A DNA stretch of 25,772 nucleotides from a virus, in the IMG/VR virus record IMGVR_UViG_3300028790_000097, positions 1-25,772 of that record, one strand, 5' to 3'. Positions within the stretch are counted from its first letter, which is position 1; every line of letters begins with the position of its first letter. Positions 7,683-15,700 of the stretch are shown one piece after another. The notes below the pieces were generated by a model. The model searched no databases. It saw nothing but the letters and a program-made list of their open reading frames with translations, and had not been told where the DNA came from. A program made the translations under genes and the position numbers.

Positions 7683-8693
7683 CTACCGTTTGGTCAACTC
7701 GCCTCGCAGCCAATCGTTCATGGAGGGCACCCCGTTGCGTCCCCGCCCGATACCGGCGACCAGCTCGGGTTCTCCGTCGTCTTCGGCGCGCTGGGCCCGG
7801 CGCTGCGCGTTGTCGCGCTTGCGCTGGGGCCCCCCGCGCAGCTTGCGCGCCTCGTCGGCGCGCCACACCTGCTCGAGCCGGCGCAGGGCGGCGCGCACCA
7901 GCTGCAGCCGCCCGTCGAGGCCCTCCGGCAGGTCGGCCAGGAGGGGGGCGCGGTCGGCCTCCGGCAGGGCACTCATGATCGGGTCAATCGATACCCGGTC
8001 GTAGTGCTCGACCAGCCCCCGGACGAAGCCCTCCTGCTGCTGCAGGGCGTCGACCTGCTCCTCCAGCTCGGCCGCCTTGTAGACGTCCGTCTGGCGCAGC
8101 TCCCGCGCCTGCTGCTTGAGCCCCTCCACCCGCTGCTGGCGCGTGAACCGGCCCTGCTCGTCGCGCTGCTTGTTGGCCCGCGCCACGCGCCGGTCGATCT
8201 CGCTCTGGATGGCCCGCGAGAACGGGCCGTCCGCCTGGGCCAGCTCCTGCAGCTCGTCCCCGGAGAGGGACGCCAGCTGCTGGCTGATCGCCCCGGCCCG
8301 CTCGCTCAGGGGTTGAGCGGGGGGCGCGTCGGGGCGTGGGGGGGAGGGCTCCCGGCCGTCTGCGTCGGGGCGCGAAGCGGGCTCACTCCGCGGGCCCTCC
8401 GGCGCGCCGGCCGCCCCGTCGCTGCGAACCCCCTGCCGACCGAAGAGGCGGTGCAGGAAGTCCGACGCCGGTGACGCGCGCTCCGCGGGGCCCTCGGCAC
8501 CGCTCTCGGCCCGCCCGTCGGCGGGGGGAGGGGGAGGGTTCGGGGAGCCACCCGCAGAGCGGCCGTCCTGAGGGCGGCTCGGCGGCCGCCACCCGGTGTC
8601 GGGGGTGCGCGAACGCGCCGGTTCCGGCGGCGCTTGGCCCGCTTGGGGCGCTGGGGCTGCCGGTGCGGCCGCGTCCTGACCCGTCTCGCTCAC
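7683..8693 (-). CDS. capsid scaffold-like protein
   Basis: I chose the GTG at 8693 (VSETGQ..., 336 residues). GGGAG lies 12 bases upstream, and a more upstream TTG at 8747 would put the start inside a promoter-like repeat. The first 130 residues are Pro/Ala/Arg-rich and look disordered. The rest is strongly helical: QLASLSGDELQELAQA, EIDRRVARANKQRDEQGRFT and a coiled coil LKQQARELRQTDVYKAAELE, followed by a Lys/Arg-rich segment. The C-terminus ends NDWLRGELTKR; basic C-terminal ends are used by scaffolds to bind capsid subunits. Position immediately before the major capsid gene supports a scaffold role. Sequence identity in this class is low, so the assignment rests mainly on context and architecture. 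Confidence 0.75.
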   Translation of the reverse strand: MSETGQDAAAPAAPAPQAGQAPPEPARSRTPDTGWRPPSRPQDGRSAGGSPNPPPPPADGRAESGAEGPAERASPASDFLHRLFGRQGVRSDGAAGAPEGPRSEPASRPDADGREPSPPRPDAPPAQPLSERAGAISQQLASLSGDELQELAQADGPFSRAIQSEIDRRVARANKQRDEQGRFTRQQRVEGLKQQARELRQTDVYKAAELEEQVDALQQQEGFVRGLVEHYDRVSIDPIMSALPEADRAPLLADLPEGLDGRLQLVRAALRRLEQVWRADEARKLRGGPQRKRDNAQRRAQRAEDDGEPELVAGIGRGRNGVPSMNDWLRGELTKR

Positions 8694-8718
8694 GGTTGCG
8701 GTGGGCTCCCTGCGGGCG

Positions 8719-8752
8719 ATGGTAGGCCCTGTCAAGCAAGTAGTCAAGCAAT
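8719..8752 (-). promoter_or_regulatory. promoter-like site with tandem TTGCTTGAC repeat upstream of scaffold/capsid genes
   Basis: On the minus strand TTGCTTGAC occurs at 8751-8743 and again at 8739-8731. The first copy supplies a -35-like TTGACT (8747-8742), which is 17 bases from a -10-like TACCAT (8724-8719). The predicted transcript would begin about 20 bases before the scaffold GTG at 8693. A near-identical motif stands in front of the terminase copy at 21083-21117, which suggests a phage-specific promoter or operator. Confidence 0.6.
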
Positions 8753-8785
8753 GCGACTGAGCGTGTAAAGAACGGGGACCACCGG

Positions 8786-8829
8786 AACGCCCCCGGCGGG
8801 AGGTCGCCGGGGGCGTTTAGGCCAAACGC
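8786..8829 (-). terminator. strong hairpin with overlapping alternative hairpin (terminator or attenuator-like)
   Basis: A perfect 13-base-pair stem AACGCCCCCGGCG (8786-8798) pairs with CGCCGGGGGCGTT (8805-8817) around a six-base loop. A second stem, GCGTTT (8813-8818) with AAACGC (8824-8829), shares bases 8813-8817 with it, so the two are mutually exclusive. It lies between the 590-residue protein and the scaffold promoter, a sensible place to end or attenuate transcription from the portal side. No clear U run follows, so this may be a pause or processing site instead. Confidence 0.6.
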
Positions 8830-8847
8830 GGGGGGCTGCGGCGGGCG

Positions 8848-10620
8848 CTAGCTCTGGGGGATATCCCAGTCCTGGTAACGACCATTGGACCAGACGGTGC
8901 GGGCCCGGCCCGGCTGCCCGGACGGCCCCAGGTCTTGCGCCGCGATCTCCGGCACCTCGCTCTGGGGCGCCGCGGACAAGGGCCCGGAGTAGCGCACCTG
9001 GTTCATCAGGCTCGTCAGGTCCGGCCCGGTGGGCAGCGCCGGCAGGGGGACGTTGACGTCGCGCGCCGTGGCGGGGCTGACCCGGGCCAGCAGGCGGTTC
9101 ACGGCGGCGTCGGCCAGCTCGTTGACGTTGGGCACCACCTTGCGGAAGTTGGCCGGGTCGAACGCCCCCGCGCTGAACTGGAACGGCGCCGCGGCGTTGG
9201 GGCCGCCCATGGGCCCGGCCGCCATGCGGTTGGCCAGCCCGCCGAGGTCGCTGATGTACTCGGTGGCCCGGGTGCCCTGGCCCAGGGTGATGGCCTCCTG
9301 GCGGCCCGCCTCGCCCGCCGCGTGCGCCAGCTGCTCCCGCTGCCGGTTGAGGGTGTCGACCCGCCCCTGCTCGGCGGTGGTGCGGGTGAGGTTCTCCTGC
9401 TCGAGCTTCCGGCGCTCCTCCTCGGCGGCGGCCTTGTAGCCGGCGAGGGGGCCCTCCACGTTGAGCTGCATCCAGCGGTCGAACTGGGCCTCGGCCTGGT
9501 CGGGGCTGATCTGCCCGGACTTCTGGAGGTCGGTGAGCCGCTTCAGCTCCGTGCGGGCCAGGTCCTGCCGGCGGGACGCCTCCGCCTGGTACTGGGCCCC
9601 GGCGCCCCCGAACTTGGGCTGGTTGGCCAGCTCGGCCGCCTCCACGGTGGCCTTCTGCAGGCGGTCGGCCAGGGCCCGCCCCTCGGGGGTCTGGGTGTCG
9701 AGGTTGAAGATCTGCTGCCCGGTGCGCTTGTCGTAGCCCACCAGGCGGCCGTCGGTCGTCTGGAGGGTCTGGGGCAGGCTCTCGAAGAGCTTCTGCCCTT
9801 TGGTGCCGTCCGGCTTCTGGAGGTAGACGCTGCCGTCCGGGTCGGTGACGGTCTTGGCCGCGGCGGCCGGGCCGTTGATGGCCGTGATCTGCTTGGTGTA
9901 GGGGTCGAAGGCCCAGTAGGCGCCCTGCCCGTCGGTGATGACGCTGCTCGAGGTGCCCGGCCCGGAGGGCTGCCCGAGGATGCCCGTGTCCGGCTTGGCG
10001 CTGCCGGGGACGTAGCTCCACTGGCCGTTGTTGTAGGTCTCGGTGATGACCGCCGTGTAGTCCCGCCCCTGGGCGTCCTTCCAGGTGGTGCGGGTGGTGC
10101 GGCTGTCCCCGTTCTTGGCCTTGTCCTTCTCGGCCGCCTTGGCCTTCTCGTCGTCCCGGATGCGGTTCTCCTCGGCCGCGATCTGGGCGGTGACGGTGGT
10201 CAGGAGGGTGCGCAGGGCGGGGAGGGCCTTGCTGGCGTTGACGCCCGCCTCGGAGTTGGGGTCGGCGGAGATGGCCGCCTCGGCGGCGGCGATGGCGTTC
10301 TCCACGTCCCCGCGCTGCTTGTTGAAGTGCTCGAGCGTGGACGGGGGCGTCGCCGGCGCGCCCGGCGCGGCCGCCGCCGCCGCGGGCGCCGCGTCGGGCG
10401 CGGCCGGGGGGCGACCCAGCTCGGTCGTGCTGCCGCCGCTCCCGCTCGGCGCAGCGGGCGGCGCGGGCGGGGGCACGTAGCCGGGGGCGCCGGGGGGCGT
10501 CGACCCGGGGAGGATCGCCTCGCCCCCCCGGTTGAGGGCGCCGGCGCCGGCGGCGCTCGTGCGGTTGAGCCAGTCCGCCGCCGCCCGGCTCAGGCTGCCG
10601 ATCTCGTCCCACCAGGCCAT
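8848..10620 (-). CDS. putative internal virion protein with coiled coils (590 aa)
   Basis: The ATG at 10620 directly follows the upstream TAG. Layout: a short N-terminal helix (MAWWDEIGSLSRAAADWLNR), a Pro/Ala linker (40-95), a coiled coil (about 95-170) rich in Lys/Glu/Ala, a beta region with repeated short units (GQGAYWAFDPYTKQITAING at 231-250; DGRLVGYDKRTGQQIFNLD at 290-308), a long helical region (about 340-445), and a C-terminal flexible part ending WSNGRYQDWDIPQS. The short D-G-x-x-x-x-x-D-x-x-T-x-x-x-I units resemble ones in the 675-residue gene product further upstream in the same operon. No enzyme motif is seen. Placement among lysozyme and ejection-type genes suggests an internal or ejected protein. 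The name is inference. Confidence 0.65.
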   Translation of the reverse strand: MAWWDEIGSLSRAAADWLNRTSAAGAGALNRGGEAILPGSTPPGAPGYVPPPAPPAAPSGSGGSTTELGRPPAAPDAAPAAAAAAPGAPATPPSTLEHFNKQRGDVENAIAAAEAAISADPNSEAGVNASKALPALRTLLTTVTAQIAAEENRIRDDEKAKAAEKDKAKNGDSRTTRTTWKDAQGRDYTAVITETYNNGQWSYVPGSAKPDTGILGQPSGPGTSSSVITDGQGAYWAFDPYTKQITAINGPAAAAKTVTDPDGSVYLQKPDGTKGQKLFESLPQTLQTTDGRLVGYDKRTGQQIFNLDTQTPEGRALADRLQKATVEAAELANQPKFGGAGAQYQAEASRRQDLARTELKRLTDLQKSGQISPDQAEAQFDRWMQLNVEGPLAGYKAAAEEERRKLEQENLTRTTAEQGRVDTLNRQREQLAHAAGEAGRQEAITLGQGTRATEYISDLGGLANRMAAGPMGGPNAAAPFQFSAGAFDPANFRKVVPNVNELADAAVNRLLARVSPATARDVNVPLPALPTGPDLTSLMNQVRYSGPLSAAPQSEVPEIAAQDLGPSGQPGRARTVWSNGRYQDWDIPQS

Positions 10621-12423
10621 CTACCCTGTCCTTCCCAGCTGCAGCAGGTCGCGCACCCAGGCCGGCATGGGCCCGGCGTCGCCCGCGGGGGCGCCCGCGC
10701 CCGGGGCCACCGTACCACCCCGGCCGGCGGCGATATCGACGAAGTGCCCCGGACGGTCGAACTTCTCGGCGTCCAGGTGCGGGCCGGTGGTGTTCCCCGA
10801 CACGCCCACCTGCTGCAGCCGCTGCCCTTGCTCCACCCGCTGTCCGGGGCGGGTGGCGATGGAGCCCGGCTGGGCGTGGGAGAGCCGGTAGTAGTAGCCG
10901 TTGTCGCCCCGCAGGAGGGTCATCCCGCCCCAGCCGTGGTTGGCGTTGCGGTCGCGCTCGTCGGGCGCGTCGAAGACCTCCACGACGGTGCCCGAGACGG
11001 GGGCCACCACCGGCGCGCCGTAGGGCGCGGTCAGGTCGGCGCCCACGTTGCTCGAGGGCAGGGCCACCGTGGCGCCGGCGCTGCGCGCCTGGGTGCCCCC
11101 GAACGGGTTGTTCACCGCCCCCCACTTCTGGCCCGCGACGGGCCACACCTCGTCGGTCTGGGTCGCCCCGCCCGCCTCCGGTCCACCGGCGCCGCGGCCG
11201 GCCGCCAGCAGGTCGCGCACCCAGGGGGGCGCGTCGCCGGGCGCCGCGGGGGCGGCGGACGTGAGGCGGCCCCGTTCGGGCGCGTCCGGGGCCACGGGGG
11301 CGGCGCCGGTCAGGGTCGACCGCAAGTAGGACACGGCGTCGAAGTTGCGGCCCAGGCCCCCCTGCGCCCCGGCGCCGGTCTGGATGCCCTCGCCGATCCC
11401 GATGTGCAGGTGCGCGGGCGTCCCCGCCGCGTTGCCCGTGCGCCCCACGTCGCCGAGCTGCTGCCCGGCGCCCACCCGCTGGCCGGTCTTCACCTGGGGG
11501 GCATTCTTGAAGTGGGCGTAGTAGTACGTCCGACCGTCGTCCCCCAGCACGCCGACGTTGTTGCCCCCGAGGGCGTCGTCCGTGCTCGCCCACTGCACCA
11601 CCCCGGGCACCATCGCCACCACCGGCGTGCCCTCGGGCGCGAACAGGTCGCTCCCGCCCACCCCGGCCTCGGCCCCGTGGTGCAGCTCGACCTTGCCCGT
11701 GTAGCCCGCCACCGGGAACACCGCGCGGGGCGCCGCCCCCGCCTCCGCCCCCCCGCGGCGTCCGCCGCTCGCGGGGACGGGGGCCTCGGACGGTGCGCCG
11801 CCGGAGAGCAGATCGCGCACCCACGGCGGGGCGTCGCTCGGGGCGTCCGCGGCCGGGCGGGCGGCGGGGGTGGGCGCGGAGCTGGCCCCCGAGGTGCCGA
11901 ACAGGTCGCGCACCCACGGGGGCGCATCGGGCGGCGCGGCGCCGCCGGGGGCGCCGGCGTCGACCGGTGCCGAGCCGATGCCCTGGCGCCCGGTGACGCC
12001 GACGGTGCGGGCCCCGTACCAGGCGCCCCAGCCGTTCTTCGCCGCCGCGTCGAGCGCGTAGTCGGTGGCGGCGCGCCACGCGGCGGGGTCGCCCGGCTGG
12101 TAGCCGGTCTGCGCCGTGAAGGCGTTGCCCATCCCGGCGGTGGTGCCGAACTGCTCGTACCCCGGCCCGCCGTAGTGGAGCTGGTACGGCCAAAAGGACT
12201 TGCCCGTGGCGAACGACCCGGTGCGGTTGGGCACCAGCCCGCCCTCGCTCTGGGCCACCTTGATGGCCACCTCGGGGTCGATCCCCCGCTTGCTCGCCGC
12301 CGCCCGGATGTAGCCTTCTACGTCGTCGCCGCCGGTGTCGCCGCCCCGCTGCTCGGGCGCGCGGTAGCTCGTCGCGCTCGAGCCCAGCAGATCGGCCACC
12401 CACGGCGGTGTGGCCGCCATCAC
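10621..12423 (-). CDS. virion peptidoglycan hydrolase: lysozyme-like domain plus two M23-like domains
   Basis: The start is a GTG at 12423 or the adjacent ATG at 12420; GGGAG lies upstream of both. Residues about 35-150 are a lysozyme/transglycosylase-like domain: YIRAAASKRGIDPEVAIKVA, then the probable catalytic Glu60 in QSEGG, SFWPYQLHYGGPG, TGYQPGD, and GWGAWYGA. Residues 235-345 form an M23-like domain with DLFAPEGTPVVA, YYYAHF (His304) and HLH (338-340). Residues 430-560 form a second M23-like domain with DLTAPYGAPVVAP, but HLD (549-551) stands where HxH is expected. Both M23 copies lack the usual first zinc His (Val255 and Asn459 are in its place). Five PPWVRDLL-type motifs separate the modules. 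Such proteins ride in the virion and open a hole in the wall for DNA entry. The lytic role is known for the families; its placement in the virion is inferred from the operon. Confidence 0.87.
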   Translation of the reverse strand: MMAATPPWVADLLGSSATSYRAPEQRGGDTGGDDVEGYIRAAASKRGIDPEVAIKVAQSEGGLVPNRTGSFATGKSFWPYQLHYGGPGYEQFGTTAGMGNAFTAQTGYQPGDPAAWRAATDYALDAAAKNGWGAWYGARTVGVTGRQGIGSAPVDAGAPGGAAPPDAPPWVRDLFGTSGASSAPTPAARPAADAPSDAPPWVRDLLSGGAPSEAPVPASGGRRGGAEAGAAPRAVFPVAGYTGKVELHHGAEAGVGGSDLFAPEGTPVVAMVPGVVQWASTDDALGGNNVGVLGDDGRTYYYAHFKNAPQVKTGQRVGAGQQLGDVGRTGNAAGTPAHLHIGIGEGIQTGAGAQGGLGRNFDAVSYLRSTLTGAAPVAPDAPERGRLTSAAPAAPGDAPPWVRDLLAAGRGAGGPEAGGATQTDEVWPVAGQKWGAVNNPFGGTQARSAGATVALPSSNVGADLTAPYGAPVVAPVSGTVVEVFDAPDERDRNANHGWGGMTLLRGDNGYYYRLSHAQPGSIATRPGQRVEQGQRLQQVGVSGNTTGPHLDAEKFDRPGHFVDIAAGRGGTVAPGAGAPAGDAGPMPAWVRDLLQLGRTG

Positions 12424-12445
12424 ACTCGCTCCCGCAGAGGCGCCC

Positions 12446-12451
12446 TATACT
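12446..12451 (+). promoter_or_regulatory. -10-like box for the lone plus-strand gene
   Basis: TATACT matches the -10 consensus at five of six positions. It stands out in GC-rich DNA, 14 bases before the ATG at 12466. GGGAG (12456-12460) is the ribosome-binding site. No good -35 is seen. The predicted transcript would have only a very short leader. Confidence 0.4.
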
Positions 12452-12465
12452 CGACGGGAGACCCC

Positions 12466-12771
12466 ATGACCACCGCTCGCGTCCCCCGCCCCCGCCCCGA
12501 GGCGTACACCGCCCCGGTGAGCCCGCTCCTCCCGGGCGCACCCGGGCGCCTCGAGACCGCCGTCGCCCTGCTGTACCTGCCCGTCGGCGTCTTCGCCGTG
12601 TTCGGGGGGGCCATCTCGTTCCTCGTGCTGACCGCGGTGGGGATCGACGTGATGGGCGGCGCCGGGTGGTGGGAGCCCGCCCCCTTCGTCATGTGGTTCG
12701 GGGGCACGCTGGGGTTCTCCTGGGGCGTTGGCCGGCTCGAGCGGTGGCTGCGCCGCGTCATCCGAGGCTGA
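12466..12771 (+). CDS. small two-helix membrane protein (holin-like or exclusion-type), unknown
   Basis: The product has 101 residues, encoded opposite to every neighbour. It fills the 334-base gap between two minus-strand genes, and its stop overlaps the 3' end of the 1130-residue protein gene by 14 bases. The N-terminus is Arg/Pro-rich (ARVPRPRPEAY). Two hydrophobic segments follow: about 31-60 (a long LLYLPVGVFAVFGGAISFLV stretch) and about 73-88 (FVMWFGGTLGFSWGVG). The end is basic (RLERWLRRVIRG). A GGGAG with five-base spacing supports the start. Small phage membrane proteins of this type include holins, antiholins and superinfection-exclusion proteins. The separate orientation and own promoter-like box resemble a moron gene. 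There is no family match I can name, so the function is open. Confidence 0.7.
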   Translation: MTTARVPRPRPEAYTAPVSPLLPGAPGRLETAVALLYLPVGVFAVFGGAISFLVLTAVGIDVMGGAGWWEPAPFVMWFGGTLGFSWGVGRLERWLRRVIRG

Positions 12772-15700
12772 CCCCGTACTTCTTCTCGATGGCCTTGCGC
12801 TGACGGGCGAGCGCATCGGCATCGCGCCGCGTCTTGTTGACCAGGGCGAAGGCGTCCGGCTCCTCCTCGCGCAGCTTGGCCCGCCAGCCCCCCTCACCGT
12901 ACTTCTTCTTGTACTCCGTCTCGAGCGACTGGGCCCGGGAGATGGCCGCGTTCTGGGTGCGCACCTCGTCCGGGGTGCCCTGCACCCCCACGTACTTGGG
13001 GACGGCGTCCCACTCCCGCTGGGCCTGCTGCTTGGTGCCCCGGGTCACGCCCTCGCCCAACACCACGTCGGCCCGGTCGGCGGCGGTGCGCAGCGCGTCC
13101 TGCAGCGCGCTCTTCTTGCCCGCGTCGTCGAGCTTGGCGTACCCCGGCTTGGCCATCGCCTCCCGCACGGTTTTGCCGGTCTCGCTCCCCAGGGCGCGCT
13201 GCGCGGCCCGGCGCTGTTCGGGGGTCGGCTTCGCCCCCTCGTACGCCTCGGTGCGCCCCAGCACGCGGGGTTGGAGGCCGAGGCGGGCCAGCTCGAGGCC
13301 CTCGTCGGTCTGCACGTCACCCCGCTCGCCCCAGTACCGGGAGAGGCCGGTCCCTTCCCGGCGCTGGTCCTCCCCCGTCACCGGGTCGATGCGGGTGGGC
13401 ACCAGCGCCCGCAGCCCGGTGCGGCTCGCCACCTGCTCGGGGAACGTCTCCGCCTGGCGCTCGTAGGGGTCGGCGGCGCCGATGATGGTGGTGAGGGGCC
13501 CGGTGAAGCGCGAGGGCTGGCCGGCCAGGAGCGACCGGGTGGCCCCCGCCGCGCCCTGGGGGCCGTTGACGGCGTCGACGAAGTCGACCATGTCAGACAG
13601 GTAGCTGGCCTTCAGCCCCCACCGCCAGGCCGCGTTGTAGCCGTTCTCGAGCACCGCGCCGGGGTCGCCCCCCTCCGCCTGCGCCTTGCGCGCGGCGTCC
13701 AGCGTGGTGGCGATGGCGCTGGCCTGCATCCCCAAGGAGCCCAGGTAGCGGCTGGGGATGCGCTGCCCGGTCGGCGTCGCGACCGTGTTCCACTGCTCGC
13801 CCTGGGCCTCCCGGCGCCGGCGCTCGTTGGGGTCGGCCGGCGGGTCGCCGGTGACGCCGCCGTTGAAGTAGGCGATGGTCAGGGCCGTGGTCGCCGCCAT
13901 CCCGGCCGCGGCCCGCCCGGCGAACTCCCGCGCCGCGGCCGTGTCGCCCCGCTTGAGCGCGCGCACGAGGCCGACCCCCGCCTCCGCCGGCACCAAGGAG
14001 CCGATGGTGGCCCGCAGCAGCCGTTCGGGCATCAGCACGTAGGGGGCCATGCTGGTCACGGCCGCGGCGACGCCCTTATCCAGCAGGCTGGCGTTCGGGT
14101 CGCGGATGGCCCCCTTCAGCTCGGTCAGCTTCTTGGCCACCGCCGAGTTGGGCCCGCCCCAGGTGGCGAAGTCGCCGGCGGACTGGGTCATCCGGGCCGT
14201 GTCGGCGGCCCCCAGCCGGTGGCGGGCGGCCCGGGCGCCGGCGCCGGCCTCGTTGACCGTGCGCCAGAACTCGTCCAGGGCGGCGTTGGCGCGGGTGCCG
14301 GCGGTGAGGACGGTGGGGGCCAGCCCGCCCCGGGAGAGCAGGTCGCCGCTGGTCTGGGCGCCGGTCATCCCGGGGTTGAACTGGGTGGGGCCGGCGCCGA
14401 ACGCCTCGCGCACCTTGCGGCCCGCCCCGGGGAGGGAGCGCACCATCCCGCCGAGGTCGACGAGGGCGTCGATGGGGCGCCCCTCGAACGCCACGCCCGC
14501 AACGCGCTCCACCGTCCGGGCCATCCCGGAGGTGAAGTTGGCGAGCTGCGACGTCGGCGCCGCCAGCGGGATCGCCCCCATCAGCTCGGGGATGTCCCCG
14601 AGGGTGATCCGGCCCCGTCCCGGCGGCGCCCCCCGGCCCGCGGCCCCGGCGGCGGCCCCCAGCACGTCGTCCGCCAAGGTGCCGGAGGCGACCCGCCCCA
14701 GCTGGCGCAGGTTGGCCCCGCCCAGGGCGCCCGCGGCCGACCCCAGGGCGAAGCGCCCGGCCCGCTCCTGCCACGTGGCGTCCTCGTCCGCCGTCGCGGC
14801 GGCGGCCACGCCCCCGGCCGTGCCCGCCGCCAGGTCGAAGGCCCGCTCCCCGGTCGTCTGCGCCCCCCGGGCCAGGAAGGGGTCGGTGGCGCGCGTGGCC
14901 GCCCCGAGGAGGCCGTCGCCGGCAGCGGCGCCCTCGGGCACGACCCCGGCGGGCAGCACGTCCTCCAGCCCCTTGGCGGCGAGGTACTCCCGCGCCGCCC
15001 GCTCGCCCTCCGCGCCCTTGCCCACGGCCAGCAGGCGCAGGTCGTCGGCCGCGGCCTCGCCGTCGGCCCCGCGGCGCCAGAGCCGCTGGATGGCGTCGAA
15101 CACCCGCTGCTCGGCCTCGCCGTCCACGGCGCGCTGCGCCTGCTGCTCCGGCGTGAGCCGGGGCATGCGGAAGCGTTGCCCGCTGCGGATGCCCAGCCCG
15201 CCGGCCTCGTCCGCTTCCGCCGCCGCCGCCTGCCCGAAGCGGTACGGGACGCGCCCCAGGACGTCGCCCACGCCGCTCAGCACCTGGGGGGCGGCCGTGG
15301 CCAGCTCCCCCACGCCCGCGCCCATGTTGGCGCCCTCGAAGCCCCGGGTGACCACCCCCGCCGGTGGGGCGCCGGCCGCGATCCCGGTGCCGATCCCGAG
15401 GGCCGCGCCGGCGGGGGCGAGGGCGGCGGGAGCGGCGCGCAGCCAGCTGGGGGCGTTCGCCGCCAACCCGCCCTCGATGGAGCCGATGGTGCCCCCCGGC
15501 CCCACCGTCGACATGACGCCCTGCGCCGCGGCCTGCGTCTCCGGGAGCCCGCCGGCCGCCCCGGCCAGCTCGCTCGCCACCTCCCCCGGCGCCGTGAAGG
15601 GGGTCGTGCCCACCTGGAAGGCGCCCGCGGCCTGGGCCGGCAGGTCGGCCCCCTGCGGGCCGAACCCGGTCATCGCCTGGACGGCCTGCCCGGTCTTGTT

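Noticed and set aside
8728-8747. TTG at 8747 as start of the scaffold gene
   Set aside because: It would place the coding start inside the TTGCTTGAC repeat and lacks a ribosome-binding site. The GTG at 8693 has GGGAG upstream.
8935-12465. Plus-strand frame upstream of the membrane gene
   Set aside because: Only the last 101 codons from the ATG at 12466 show membrane-protein composition. The upstream part is antisense shadow of the lysin and 590-residue genes.
8744-12541. 1265-residue minus-strand open frame
   Set aside because: It is an out-of-frame shadow of the 590-residue and lysin genes, Arg/Gly/Pro low-complexity.
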